DNA of 64,000 bases from Streptococcus plurextorum DSM 22810 (GTDB lineage: Bacteria; Bacillota; Bacilli; Lactobacillales; Streptococcaceae): NCBI RefSeq assembly GCF_000423745.1, contig NZ_AUIO01000009.1, forward strand, positions 1 through 64,000, read 5' to 3'. Below are positions 9,838-18,777 of the stretch, piece after piece (the stretch's first letter is position 1; the number at the start of each line of letters is the position of its first letter). The notes under the pieces were generated by a model that had not been told where the DNA came from, ran no database searches, and saw nothing but the letters and a program-made list of their open reading frames with translations. A program made the position numbers and the translations under genes.

Positions 9838-10200
9838 TTATTCTCCCTCGACTTTAACATTTTGGATATAGACATTGACCGCGTTTGCTGTAATGCCTAA
9901 CTGGCTTTCCAAGTTAAAGGCTACTCGTTCTTGAATATTTTTTGATACCTCGCTGATTTTGACACCGTAGCTCATAACAGTGTAAACATCAACAGCAATT
10001 CCTTCGTCGGTTGCTTTGACAACAACTCCCTTAGCATAGTTTTCCTTACGAAGGAGGGCTTGGAAGTTGTCCTTAATAGCACTTTTACTTGCCATTCCAA
10101 CAACACCAAAAATCTCAGTGGTTGCACCACCAACAACAGTGGCAATAACCTCATCAGCTAGTTCGATTTGACCATCTTTTGTATTAATTTTTACAGTCAT
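9838..10200 (-). CDS. Asp23/Gls24 family envelope stress response protein
   Basis: A 120-residue Asp23/Gls24 family protein (MTVKINTKDGQIELADEVIATVVG start; the signature GVVGMASKSAIKDNFQALL near residue 34). Members sit at the cytoplasmic membrane and respond to envelope stress; this short paralogue is the one regularly encoded just before fakA. The gap to fakA is 2 bp, so they are co-translated. There is no sign of the amphiphilic tether proteins (AmaP) in the region. Confidence 0.92.
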   Translation of the reverse strand: MTVKINTKDGQIELADEVIATVVGGATTEIFGVVGMASKSAIKDNFQALLRKENYAKGVVVKATDEGIAVDVYTVMSYGVKISEVSKNIQERVAFNLESQLGITANAVNVYIQNVKVEGE

Positions 10201-10285
10201 TGTTCCTACCTCGATCTTATTATCACTCTATTTTAGCATATTTAGCCCATCTTGTAAAAATATAAAAGCTGAGCGGAAAAAGGGC

Positions 10286-10314
10286 AAAAAAAATGGCCTT
10301 CTCAGACCACTTTT
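10286..10314 (-). terminator. Terminator after rpmB
   Basis: On the minus strand, hairpin AAAAGTGGTC / GGCCATTTTT with loop TGAGAA and an eight-T tail follows the rpmB stop by about 10 bp, separating it from asp23-fakA. Confidence 0.8.
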
Positions 10315-10323
10315 CATATTAAA

Positions 10324-10512
10324 TTAAACGCGCTCAACTTTGCCTGATTTTAGGGCACGAGCTGAAGCCCAAACTTTTTTAGGTTTACCATCGATAAGAA
10401 CAGTAACTTTTTGAAGGTTTGGTTTAACTGTACGTTTTGTTTGGTTCATCGCGTGTGAACGGTTGTTTCCAGAAACAGTTTTACGTCCTGTAAAGTAACA
10501 TACTTTAGCCAT
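10324..10512 (-). CDS. rpmB: 50S ribosomal protein L28
   Basis: A 62-residue basic protein of the large subunit, recognised by [20 protein letters not shown] and [10 protein letters not shown] at the end. It has a strong AGGAGG ribosome site. It is transcribed alone, from a promoter at 10554-10583 to a terminator at 10286-10314, upstream of asp23-fakA. The zinc ribbon cysteines of the C+ form are absent apart from Cys5, so this is the C- (zinc-free) type. Confidence 0.97.
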   Translation of the reverse strand: MAKVCYFTGRKTVSGNNRSHAMNQTKRTVKPNLQKVTVLIDGKPKKVWASARALKSGKVERV

Positions 10513-10554
10513 CTTGTTTTCCTCCTACGTAGAATATGTTCGGATGTGCTAGCA

Positions 10555-10600
10555 CCACATACCCTACTAGTCTATCAGAAAAAGGTAGACTTGGCAAGGA
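10555..10600 (-). promoter_or_regulatory. rpmB promoter
   Basis: Minus strand TTGCCA, 17-bp spacer, TAGACT, about 60 bp before the rpmB start. The leader contains a small inverted repeat (GTGCTAGCAC). No L28-specific regulatory structure was recognised. Confidence 0.5.
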
Positions 10601-10696
10601 TTATTTTCTCTTTTTTCCTAACTTTCTCCTATCTTCTATCCACGATTGCTGTTTACTCCTTTCATCATCAGTCTCTAAAAACTCTCTCAAATGCAA

Positions 10697-10731
10697 CATA
10701 AAAAGGACTTTCTTTCGAAAATCCTTTTTTT
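10697..10731 (-). terminator. Terminator after fba
   Basis: Hairpin AAAAAAGGA / TCCTTTTT with a longer inner loop (containing TTTCG.AAAGAAAG) follows fba by about 20 bp. The T run is better on the plus strand than on the minus strand, so it may be bidirectional. Confidence 0.6.
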
Positions 10732-10749
10732 ATTAATTCTAAAAATAGA

Positions 10750-11631
10750 TTAAGCTTTACCTGCTGATCCAAATACGTCGATACGCTCTTCAACAGCACC
10801 TTGTACAGCTTTGAAACCGTCAGCAAGGAATTTACGTGGGTCGAAGAGTTTTTTCTTGTCGTATTCTGCTTCGTTTGCATCGTAGTTACGTGCAAATTCG
10901 CGAGTTGCGTTTGAGAACGCGATTTGGCTTTCAGTATTTACGTTGATCTTAGCAACACCAAGTTTGATAGCTGCTTTAACTTGATCATCAGGGATACCTG
11001 AACCACCGTGCAATACGATTGGGAAACCTGGTACAGCTGCTGCCAATTTTTCAAGGTGATCCAATGCAAGACCTTCCCAGTTTTCTGGGTATGGACCGTG
11101 GATGTTACCGATACCTGCTGCCAAGAAGTCGATACCAGTTGCAACCATTGCTACTGCATCTTCGATTGGAGCCAATTCACCTTTACCAACGATACCGTCT
11201 TCTTCACCACCGATAGTACCTACTTCAGCTTCAACTGAGATACCTTTAGCGTGAGCTTTTTCTACTACTTCTTTAGCCAAACGAAGGTTTTCTTCAACTG
11301 GAAGGTGTGAACCGTCAAACATGATTGAAGTGTAACCAACTTCGATACACTCAAGTGCATCTTCGTAGTGACCATGGTCAAGGTGGATCGCAACTGGAAC
11401 AGTGATGTTCATTGACTCGATCAAGTTAGCAATCATTGATTGACACACTTTGTAACCACCCATGTACTTAGCCGCACCCATAGAAGTTTGGATAAGAACT
11501 GGAGCTTTTTTCGCTTCTGCTGCACGCAAGATAGCTTGAGTCCACTCAAGGTTGTTTGTGTTAAATCCACCAACTGCATAACCGTTGTCACGCGCTGCTT
11601 GGACAAATTTTTCTGCTGAAACTAATGGCAT
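10750..11631 (-). CDS. fba: Fructose-1,6-bisphosphate aldolase, class II
   Basis: The glycolytic zinc aldolase that splits fructose 1,6-bisphosphate into dihydroxyacetone phosphate and glyceraldehyde 3-phosphate. The 293-residue length is the usual Gram-positive size. Seen: the zinc and catalytic region HLDHGHYED (about residues 83-91), EVGTIGGEEDG (about 135), the His zinc ligand in GIGNIHGPYP, and VLHGGSGIPDD. The codons are strongly optimised, as expected for a very abundant enzyme. It is monocistronic, with a GGAGGCG ribosome site. Confidence 0.98.
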   Translation of the reverse strand: MPLVSAEKFVQAARDNGYAVGGFNTNNLEWTQAILRAAEAKKAPVLIQTSMGAAKYMGGYKVCQSMIANLIESMNITVPVAIHLDHGHYEDALECIEVGYTSIMFDGSHLPVEENLRLAKEVVEKAHAKGISVEAEVGTIGGEEDGIVGKGELAPIEDAVAMVATGIDFLAAGIGNIHGPYPENWEGLALDHLEKLAAAVPGFPIVLHGGSGIPDDQVKAAIKLGVAKINVNTESQIAFSNATREFARNYDANEAEYDKKKLFDPRKFLADGFKAVQGAVEERIDVFGSAGKA

Positions 11632-11909
11632 TAGAATCGCCTCCTATAAATTTTTAAAGGGTAAACCCATTACTCGTCTATTTTATCACAATCTTTTGGA
11701 GAATGCTAGTGCTAGAGATATTTTTGAAATGGGCTTCCTCCAAATTGTCAGGATATAGATTCTGTACCATTATCATGGCAACAAACACTTCATTCTAATG
11801 CCATTAACTGAAACAGTCTAGACACAGAGTACTACACCCCTGTGAGAGTTGGTAGAGGAACTTTCTACTTTTTCCACTGACTGCCTACTCCTAGAGGACC
11901 GACTCTTTT

Positions 11910-13061
11910 TCAGGCAGATGTCCAAACCCTTTTTCCATCTATAAAAGTAGCCATAAGCTCTAGTTTTTTATCTAGAACAATAAAATCAGCTGCATGACCT
12001 TCTTTTAGTTGTCCACAGACATGATCTATATTGACAGATTTTGCAGGAACAAAGCTTGCCATTTTAATAGCCTCTTCTGGACTAGCAAGTCCCCAATCCA
12101 CCACGTTTTTTAGCCCGTCCTTAAGTTTCAAAATCGACCCTGCTAGACTGCCGTTAGACTTGAGTCTTGCTGTGCCATTTTCCACAGTAACTGGAAATTC
12201 CCCTAACATGTAGTCCCCATCAGAACACCCGCCTGCCCGCATACAGTCCGTAATCAAAGCAACATGGTCAATTCCTTTTTGCCTCATCAGAATATCCCCC
12301 GCCTCTGGAACAGAATGATGCCCATCACAAATCCATTCGGCATAGGTATTTGGAAGATGATATGCTGCGCCCACCATACCTAGCTCTCTATGAGTCAAAC
12401 CACGCATACCATTGTACACATGGACCCAAACGGATGCACCCGCAGCAACTGCTTCCTTGGCTTGAGCATAGGTAGCGTTAGAATGCCCCAAGGCTGTTGT
12501 TACCCCGCGCGCGGTCATCCCTTCAATGAAGTCCTTTACCCCGTCACGCTCTGGAGCTAGAGCGATTTTATTGATTAGTCCCTTGGCAGCATCTTGCCAA
12601 CTATCAAACTCCTCTAAACTAGGATTTTTCATATAAGCTGGATTTTGAGCGCCTTTATATTCCTCAGTAAAATATGGCCCTTCAAAGTAAATGCCTCTAA
12701 TTTTAGCACCTTTTTCTTGACCAGCTACTTGAGCAATGGCTGTCGCTGCTGCTTTCAATCGATCAAAAGAAGACGTCAAGGTCGTTGGCAAAAACGAAGT
12801 CACTCCTGTCGATAATAATTCCCAACTCATTTTTAAAATGCCTTCTGGATCAGCATCCATAACGTCCACTCCGGCAAAGCCATGGATATGTGTATCGACT
12901 AAACCAGGAGCAATCTGATACCCTGAGTAATCAAGCACTTCTTCTCCTTCTGGCAAATCGCTTCGCCATTGACCAAAACAGCCATCGATAAGCTCCAGGT
13001 AACCTCCAGACTTTGTTCCATCTGTAAAGTAAAAAGTATCTGCTTTTAGGTACGTCCTCAT
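11910..13061 (-). CDS. nagA: N-acetylglucosamine-6-phosphate deacetylase
   Basis: A cytoplasmic amidohydrolase that removes acetate from GlcNAc-6-P, feeding amino sugars to NagB and glycolysis or to cell-wall recycling. The 383-residue TIM-barrel protein shows the metal motif VDTHIHGFAGVD (about 55-66), GIYFEGPYF, ALGHSNATY, the WVHVYNGMRG stretch and the catalytic aspartate in LITDCMRAGG. It has its own promoter with a TATAAT -10 near 13090 and an AAGGAGG ribosome site. nagB is not adjacent. Confidence 0.95.
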   Translation of the reverse strand: MRTYLKADTFYFTDGTKSGGYLELIDGCFGQWRSDLPEGEEVLDYSGYQIAPGLVDTHIHGFAGVDVMDADPEGILKMSWELLSTGVTSFLPTTLTSSFDRLKAAATAIAQVAGQEKGAKIRGIYFEGPYFTEEYKGAQNPAYMKNPSLEEFDSWQDAAKGLINKIALAPERDGVKDFIEGMTARGVTTALGHSNATYAQAKEAVAAGASVWVHVYNGMRGLTHRELGMVGAAYHLPNTYAEWICDGHHSVPEAGDILMRQKGIDHVALITDCMRAGGCSDGDYMLGEFPVTVENGTARLKSNGSLAGSILKLKDGLKNVVDWGLASPEEAIKMASFVPAKSVNIDHVCGQLKEGHAADFIVLDKKLELMATFIDGKRVWTSA

Positions 13062-13121
13062 AACAACCTCCTTGTTTTATCTATATTAACATTATAAACC
13101 TTTGCTGGTAAATGTAAATAC

Positions 13122-13145
13122 AAAAAGCGGTGAATCCCGCTTTTA
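13122..13145 (-). terminator. Terminator after the Na/Pi cotransporter gene
   Basis: Hairpin AAAAGCGG / CCGCTTTT with a short loop overlaps the stop codon of the transporter gene and ends in five T residues on the minus strand. Confidence 0.7.
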
Positions 13146-14777
13146 GATTTGATTTTCAAGAATTTTATGCGCAAGGTTGACAGCGTGGTCGGTCATTCGT
13201 GTGTAATGAGATAGAATATCCACAAACGTCATGCCAGCCTGAGCAGTACAGACACCTTCATTCAAACGATGCACATGGTTTTTACGAATCTGTCTCTCCA
13301 AGGATTGGATATGACGGTGACGTTCAACTAAAGTGCTTGCCATAACTTTATCTCTCTTTTCAACAGCATGAATTGTATCTGTAATCAAATGGTAAGTAAG
13401 GTCATACATTTGCTTAACTTCTTGAACGGCTGTTTCTGAAAAGACTGTTTCTTTGTCGTGAAGATTACTAATTAAGGAAACCAAATTTTCCGAGTGATCT
13501 CCAATACGTTCCAAGTCACGTGTTGCATCTAAGATGCCTGCCAAAACTTCATTCTCCGAAGGATTTAAGGCTTCATTAGAAATAGCGATAAGATAGGTGG
13601 TTAATTCCTCATCAATGCTATTAACAGCCTTCTCATAAGCATGCACTTGACCAGCGTATTTCTCATCGGCATACGCCCAATAGTGATAAGAAGCTTCTAG
13701 CGCCTGTATGGCATAAGAAGCTAAATGCAACAATTCTTTCTTGGCATTTCCAAGTGCAATAGCTGGCGCTTGCGTTACCAGAATACGATCTAAATAGAGA
13801 GAGCCATAGGTCGTCACTGCTTCATCTTGACCTGGAATCAATTTTGTCACTAAAAAGGCCAGCAAACTGATAAACGGCAACAATATAATAGTATTTGTAA
13901 TATTGAAGGCACCATGAGCAAAAGCCACTGCCATCTCAGGAGTTAGCGATAGTTGTTCCTGCAAAAAACTAATAAAGGCTGTAAAAGGACTCAGGAAGAC
14001 CATAAAGATGACCGTCCCAATAACATTAAAGAGGACATGTGCCCAGGCCACCCGCTTAGCAGCAACATTAGTGCCTATAGAGGCTAAGACCGCTGTAATA
14101 CACGTGCCAATATTTGACCCTAAAAGAATTGGAATAGCCCCCTGCAAATCCAGCAAATCACTCCCGTGAAGACCTTGAACAATGCCGATAATGGCTGACG
14201 ATGCTTGGACCATACAAGTCAGAACAGTTCCTATCAACACCCCCATCAAAGGTTTATCCCCTAAGGTAGCCAGATAATCCCGAAAAGCAGCCACTGATTT
14301 AAGAGGTTCTACAGCATCCCCCATAAGATTTAAGGAAAAAAAGATACCTCCAACCCCAAAAATCACACGCCCAATATTATTTAATTGTCGATTTGAGGTG
14401 AAAAATAGCAGAGCTGCTCCTAAGGCAATCATTGGCAGAGCGTAATCTCCTAATTTGAAACCAATCATAAAAGACGTAATGGTCGTGCCAATATTAGCTC
14501 CCATCACTATACCGATAGCCTGTCTCAGATTTAGCAAACCTGCGGATACCAAACCTACGGTTATCACGGTTACTCCTGACGATGACTGGATCAAGGCAGA
14601 CATGGCGAGCCCCACGATAATCCCCAAAAAAGGATTGCTGGTATACTTGTCAATATAATACCGTAGCCTATCTCCTGCAGCTTGTTGAAGGCCATCCCCC
14701 ATGTACTTGATACTAAAGAGGAATAAGCCCAACCCACCAATAAAATTAAAAACAATATCTTGCCAATTTAATGCCAT
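13143..14777 (-). CDS. Na+/phosphate cotransporter family protein with PhoU-like domain
   Basis: A 544-residue membrane protein. Two inverted Na/Pi-cotransport repeats carry the QSSS-type motifs ALIQSSSGVTVITVG (about 61-75) and CMVQASSAIIGIV (about 188-200), with about 8-9 membrane segments up to residue ~315. The C-terminal cytoplasmic part (about 340-544) is a PhoU-like helical domain (ILDATRDLERIGDHSENL is characteristic). It imports or exports phosphate with sodium and is unrelated to Pst. It is monocistronic, and no pho-type genes are nearby. Confidence 0.92.
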   Translation of the reverse strand: MALNWQDIVFNFIGGLGLFLFSIKYMGDGLQQAAGDRLRYYIDKYTSNPFLGIIVGLAMSALIQSSSGVTVITVGLVSAGLLNLRQAIGIVMGANIGTTITSFMIGFKLGDYALPMIALGAALLFFTSNRQLNNIGRVIFGVGGIFFSLNLMGDAVEPLKSVAAFRDYLATLGDKPLMGVLIGTVLTCMVQASSAIIGIVQGLHGSDLLDLQGAIPILLGSNIGTCITAVLASIGTNVAAKRVAWAHVLFNVIGTVIFMVFLSPFTAFISFLQEQLSLTPEMAVAFAHGAFNITNTIILLPFISLLAFLVTKLIPGQDEAVTTYGSLYLDRILVTQAPAIALGNAKKELLHLASYAIQALEASYHYWAYADEKYAGQVHAYEKAVNSIDEELTTYLIAISNEALNPSENEVLAGILDATRDLERIGDHSENLVSLISNLHDKETVFSETAVQEVKQMYDLTYHLITDTIHAVEKRDKVMASTLVERHRHIQSLERQIRKNHVHRLNEGVCTAQAGMTFVDILSHYTRMTDHAVNLAHKILENQI

Positions 14778-14864
14778 TATTGTTCTCCATTGTAACCAAA
14801 TACTTCCCTTTTATTTTAGCCCTTTTCCCCTTTCGATACAAGAGGTTTTCCATAATTTATGAAC

Positions 14865-14889
14865 GAAAAAAGAGCCTTACGGCTCTTGT
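14865..14889 (-). terminator. Terminator after the aminotransferase gene
   Basis: Perfect stem AAGAGCC / GGCTCTT with a GTAA loop and a T6 tail on the minus strand, starting at the aminotransferase stop codon. Confidence 0.85.
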
Positions 14890-14891
14890 TA

Positions 14892-16106
14892 TTAACGTCT
14901 GTACTGATGCAGAACTCGGGTAATCTTTTCTTGTAACGTTGCCAACTCCTCTACTCGTGGCAAATAAACAATACGGAAATGATCAGGCTCTTTCCAGTTA
15001 AATCCTTTACCTGGTACTAACATCACCTTCTCTTGTTTCAAGAGTTGGAGGCAGAATTCTTCATCGTCATCTATCTGGTACATGTCCCGATCGATTTTAG
15101 GGAAAATGTAGAGACCTGCTTCAGGTTTTACCGCTGATAATCCCGGAATGTCATTGACGGCTTTTGTGATAAATTCACGTTGTTCATAGATGCGTCCGCC
15201 AGGAACTAAGAGCTCGTCAATGGATTGGTAACCACCTAAGGATGTCTGCACCACATGTTGAGCTAGGACGTTTGAACACAATCGCATATTGGCAAGCATA
15301 TTGAGCCCTTCAATATACCCCTTAGCATGGCGCTTAGGCCCTGACAAGACCATCCAACCTACACGGAAACCACAGATACGATGGGATTTTGACAATCCGT
15401 TCATAGAGACACAAAAAACATCTGGGGCCAGACTAGCAATGGCAATATGTTCTTTCCCATCCATGACCATACGATCATAAATCTCATCTGCAAAAATAAT
15501 CAAATGATGTTGTCTCGCAATTTCGACAATCTCTTCTAATAGTTCTCTTGGATAGAGGGCTCCTGTCGGGTTGTTCGGGTTGATGACTACGATAGCCTTT
15601 GTATTAGCTGTTATTTTTGACTTGATGTCCTCAATATCAGGGTACCAGTTAGCTGATTCATCACAAAGGTAATGCACCGCATTTCCTCCCGCTAAGCTGA
15701 CACAGGCCGTCCAAAGCGGGTAATCTGGCATAGGAACTAAGACTTCATCGTTAGTATCAAGGAGGGCCTGCATCGAGATAGAGATCATTTCTGAAACACC
15801 ATTTCCGATATAAATATCATCGATATCGACACCTTTGATGCCCTTAGTTTGACAATATTGCATCACTGCCTTACGAGCTGAAAAAATCCCTTTGCTATTT
15901 GAGTAACCTTCGCTCTTACGAACATTATGAATCAAATCGCGGATAACTTCATCTGGTGCAGTAAAGCCAAATTCTGCAGGATTTCCAGTGTTTAGGCGCA
16001 AGATTTTTTCACCATTAGCAATCATGCGCTCTGCTTCATCCAGAATCGGTCCTCGAATGTCATAAGCCACGTGGTCTAACTTTGAAGATTTGTTAAAAGT
16101 TTTCAT
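14892..16106 (-). CDS. Class I/II pyridoxal-phosphate aminotransferase (AlaT-like)
   Basis: A 404-residue fold-type I aminotransferase close to AlaT (alanine-synthesising, glutamate-pyruvate type). Seen: NPNNPTGALYPRE (about 181-193), FADEIYDRMVMDG with the PLP-phenol tyrosine, and the PLP lysine in SMNGLSKSHRICGFRVGWM (about 248). The longest frame begins at a TTG (16133) that has its purine box touching the codon; I prefer ATG 16106, which gives MKTFNKSSKLDHVAYDIRGP, the family N-terminus. Substrate preference is inferred from similarity only. Confidence 0.9.
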   Translation of the reverse strand: MKTFNKSSKLDHVAYDIRGPILDEAERMIANGEKILRLNTGNPAEFGFTAPDEVIRDLIHNVRKSEGYSNSKGIFSARKAVMQYCQTKGIKGVDIDDIYIGNGVSEMISISMQALLDTNDEVLVPMPDYPLWTACVSLAGGNAVHYLCDESANWYPDIEDIKSKITANTKAIVVINPNNPTGALYPRELLEEIVEIARQHHLIIFADEIYDRMVMDGKEHIAIASLAPDVFCVSMNGLSKSHRICGFRVGWMVLSGPKRHAKGYIEGLNMLANMRLCSNVLAQHVVQTSLGGYQSIDELLVPGGRIYEQREFITKAVNDIPGLSAVKPEAGLYIFPKIDRDMYQIDDDEEFCLQLLKQEKVMLVPGKGFNWKEPDHFRIVYLPRVEELATLQEKITRVLHQYRR

Positions 16107-16191
16107 GATCAGATACCTGAGTAAACTACTCAACCTTTCTGTACTGTTCTATATTATAACGTAAAATTGGACAAATGAAAAGAAAGAGAAG

Positions 16192-17589
16192 TTAACGCTC
16201 CTCCTTCTTGACTTGCTTCATCTTTGCTTTTTGAATCTGCCTGTCTAGCTCTCGTTTGATGGCAGGTTCTGGAGCAAAGCGTTCTTCCCAATCATCTGGC
16301 TTGAGAATTTTATGGCTGATTGGATCAAAATGCGCTTTCCCATCAGGGAAAATTTTTCCCATATTGGCCTCATGTACAGTGTCAAAGAAGGGTTTTGGGT
16401 CAACTCCCATCAAGACAAAAGAGCCGTAAGTCAAATACAGTAAGTCTGTCAGAGCATCCACCTGCCCAACCAATGCATTCCCCATCTCGCCTTGTTTATT
16501 TGTCATTTTTAAAGCAGCCTTGTCAACAGCTTCATGCAATCTCTCAATAGCCGTTTGAAAATCCTGCACATCACCTTGACTTGTCGCGTAGAGAAATTCA
16601 ACAATTTCTTCCACCTTAAAATCAGAACGGTGACAGGCTTCATCAAGGGGATAAATCCGTGGCATTTCGCAGGTCTCGCCATCCATCAGTTGATGGAAAT
16701 CCTTTACTCGGTTAAAGTTATCGTCACGACTACCAAAGACTTTTTCTTGCTCAACGTGAATCAGCCCAAAATGCGCAAGTGCCTTTGCGATACCGTCCTT
16801 GTTGTTGGTTTCAGTGATGTAATGAGCGGTCTTTTTCAGGTCATCACTAGCATTTCCCATAGCAACAGCTACTCCGACACCTGAAAGCATTTCCTTATCG
16901 TTTTCAGAATCGCCAAAAGCCATGACCTCAGACAACTCAAAGCCAAAAACTTGACCCAAACGCTCAATCCCTTTTAATTTTGACTGATTAAGCGAGATGA
17001 CATCCGCAGAATAAGGACTACTTCTCGTCACACTAGCATAGGGAAATTCTTGCCTCAGCAATTCGGTTTTCGTTGTGATAAGCACAATTTGATAAACTGG
17101 CTGACGCATCATGGTCATTAAATGCCTGCTATTTTGTGGTTTGATGCGACGCACCAAATGTTTAAAGCTACGCTCCACAGATTTTGCCCATTTTCTTGGC
17201 ACCAGTCGGCTAACAACCTGACCGATGGGGCTCGTTCCCATACTGATAATATTTGACCCCAAAAGCCCATCAGCTGTCCCTAAAGAAATCTCCATGCGAC
17301 TTTGGGAGGCAAACTTAATTGCCTTATAAATTAAGGATTTGGGCAACTGATTCTGGTAGATGATTTTGTCCCTTGTGATGATATACTGACCATTGTAGGT
17401 GACTGCAAAATCCAAGCCTAGATTTTCCATAAAAGGAGCAACAAACCCTGGCCCACGGCCAGTTGCTAAACCAACTAGGATCCCTTGCTTTTTCATCTCA
17501 GCGATAGCTTTTTGAGTGGAACGTTGCACTTTCTTCATATCATTTAAAAGGGTGCCATCAATATCAAAAAAAACAGCCTTAATTGCCAT
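16192..17589 (-). CDS. Cof-type HAD phosphatase fused to a MazG-like NTP pyrophosphohydrolase domain
   Basis: A 465-residue two-domain protein. Residues about 1-275 are a Cof/type IIB HAD hydrolase: DIDGTLL at 9-15, VGLATGRGPG, KGIERLGQVFGF and the Mg site FGDSENDKEMLSGVGVAVAM. Residues about 290-440 look like an all-alpha NTP-PPase/MazG-type domain, with acidic helices FKVEEIVEFLYAT and GQVDALTDLLYLTYGSF giving the ExxE...D...D metal pattern. The first domain would dephosphorylate sugar phosphates or flavin-type compounds; the second would act on non-canonical NTPs. The divergent asparaginase gene starts 95 bp upstream. Confidence 0.82.
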   Translation of the reverse strand: MAIKAVFFDIDGTLLNDMKKVQRSTQKAIAEMKKQGILVGLATGRGPGFVAPFMENLGLDFAVTYNGQYIITRDKIIYQNQLPKSLIYKAIKFASQSRMEISLGTADGLLGSNIISMGTSPIGQVVSRLVPRKWAKSVERSFKHLVRRIKPQNSRHLMTMMRQPVYQIVLITTKTELLRQEFPYASVTRSSPYSADVISLNQSKLKGIERLGQVFGFELSEVMAFGDSENDKEMLSGVGVAVAMGNASDDLKKTAHYITETNNKDGIAKALAHFGLIHVEQEKVFGSRDDNFNRVKDFHQLMDGETCEMPRIYPLDEACHRSDFKVEEIVEFLYATSQGDVQDFQTAIERLHEAVDKAALKMTNKQGEMGNALVGQVDALTDLLYLTYGSFVLMGVDPKPFFDTVHEANMGKIFPDGKAHFDPISHKILKPDDWEERFAPEPAIKRELDRQIQKAKMKQVKKEER

Positions 17590-17684
17590 GACATGCTCCT
17601 TTCTAAAAAAGTACGAATACCAGCATCCGTGTAAATTTATGTTACAATGATTATATCACAGTTTGAAAAGGAAGTTTAGCTCCA

Positions 17685-18650
17685 ATGCCTAAAAAAATCC
17701 TTGTCCTGCATACTGGCGGGACCATTTCCATGACGTCAGATGATGTCGGAAAAGTCTCTACTTCTGCTAGAAACCCTATGGTCGAAGTAGGGCTCAATCT
17801 CCCCGACTTGGAGATTGAAGTTCTTGACTTTTTTAACCTCCCAAGTCCCCACATTAAACCCAAACACATGCTTGAGCTCTACCATAAGATTCGTGAAGCT
17901 TCCCATCGGTTCGATGGTATTGTCATCACACACGGCACGGATACTCTGGAGGAGACCGCTTATTTTTTGGACACCATGGCTGTGCCACAGATCCCAATTG
18001 TTATCACAGGAGCCATGCGTTCGTCTAACGAACTAGGTAGCGATGGCATCTACAACTACCTCTCTGCCCTGCGTGTCGCTAGTCATGATAAGGCAGCCGA
18101 TAAAGGGGTTTTGGTGGTAATGAACGATGAAATACATGCCGCCAAATACGTGACCAAAACTCATACTACAAATGTTTCCACCTTTCAAACCCCCACTCAC
18201 GGACCTCTCGGTATTGTCATGAAAAATGACCTGCTCTTTTTCAAAACAGCAGAGCCTCGCGTACGATTTGACCTAGAAAAGGTATCAGGAACAATCCCAA
18301 TCATAAAGGCTTATGCAGGAATGGGAGACGGCTCAATCATTAGCTTGCTCAATCCTGATAATGTGCAAGGCGTTGTGATTGAAGCTTTAGGAGCAGGAAA
18401 CATTCCTCCTAGCGCAGCCTTAGAACTTAAACAACTTATCCACCAAGGGGTCCCAGTCGTTCTGGTCTCTCGTTGTTTCAATGGTATCGCAGAACCTGTT
18501 TATGCTTATGACGGAGGAGGAATGGCTCTTCAGGAAATGGGAGTTATGTTTGTCAAAGAACTCAATGCCCAAAAAGCTAGGCTAAAACTCCTGATTTCCC
18601 TTAATGCCGGACTCAGCGGGTCAGAACTGGTCGAGTATATTGAAGGGTGA
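17685..18650 (+). CDS. Type I L-asparaginase
   Basis: A 321-residue cytoplasmic asparaginase that hydrolyses asparagine to aspartate and ammonia. Seen: the first catalytic threonine in LHTGGTISMTS (residues 8-18) and the second in THGTDTLEETAYFLD (about 84-98), with GAMRSSNELGSDG after it. There is no signal peptide, so it is the low-affinity housekeeping type. It is transcribed divergently from the HAD-MazG gene, from a promoter with TACAAT near 17643, with an AAAAGGAAG ribosome site. A long bidirectional terminator separates it from the convergent aldo/keto reductase gene. Confidence 0.95.
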   Translation: MPKKILVLHTGGTISMTSDDVGKVSTSARNPMVEVGLNLPDLEIEVLDFFNLPSPHIKPKHMLELYHKIREASHRFDGIVITHGTDTLEETAYFLDTMAVPQIPIVITGAMRSSNELGSDGIYNYLSALRVASHDKAADKGVLVVMNDEIHAAKYVTKTHTTNVSTFQTPTHGPLGIVMKNDLLFFKTAEPRVRFDLEKVSGTIPIIKAYAGMGDGSIISLLNPDNVQGVVIEALGAGNIPPSAALELKQLIHQGVPVVLVSRCFNGIAEPVYAYDGGGMALQEMGVMFVKELNAQKARLKLLISLNAGLSGSELVEYIEG

Positions 18651-18697
18651 GCCGGGAAGGACTAAAATTTCTCACTACGATTTCCATTTGAGTAATT

Positions 18698-18747
18698 AAA
18701 AATAGCTTAGAAGTAACGTTTCTGATGACGTCATTCTAAGCTATTTT
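18698..18747. terminator. Bidirectional terminator between ansA-type and aldo/keto reductase genes
   Basis: A 14-bp perfect stem (AAAATAGCTTAGAA / TTCTAAGCTATTTT) with a 21-nt loop between two convergent genes, with A runs and T runs on both sides. Confidence 0.85.
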
Positions 18748-18777
18748 CTACTTTTTAAGACTTTTTGTTCGGCATCA

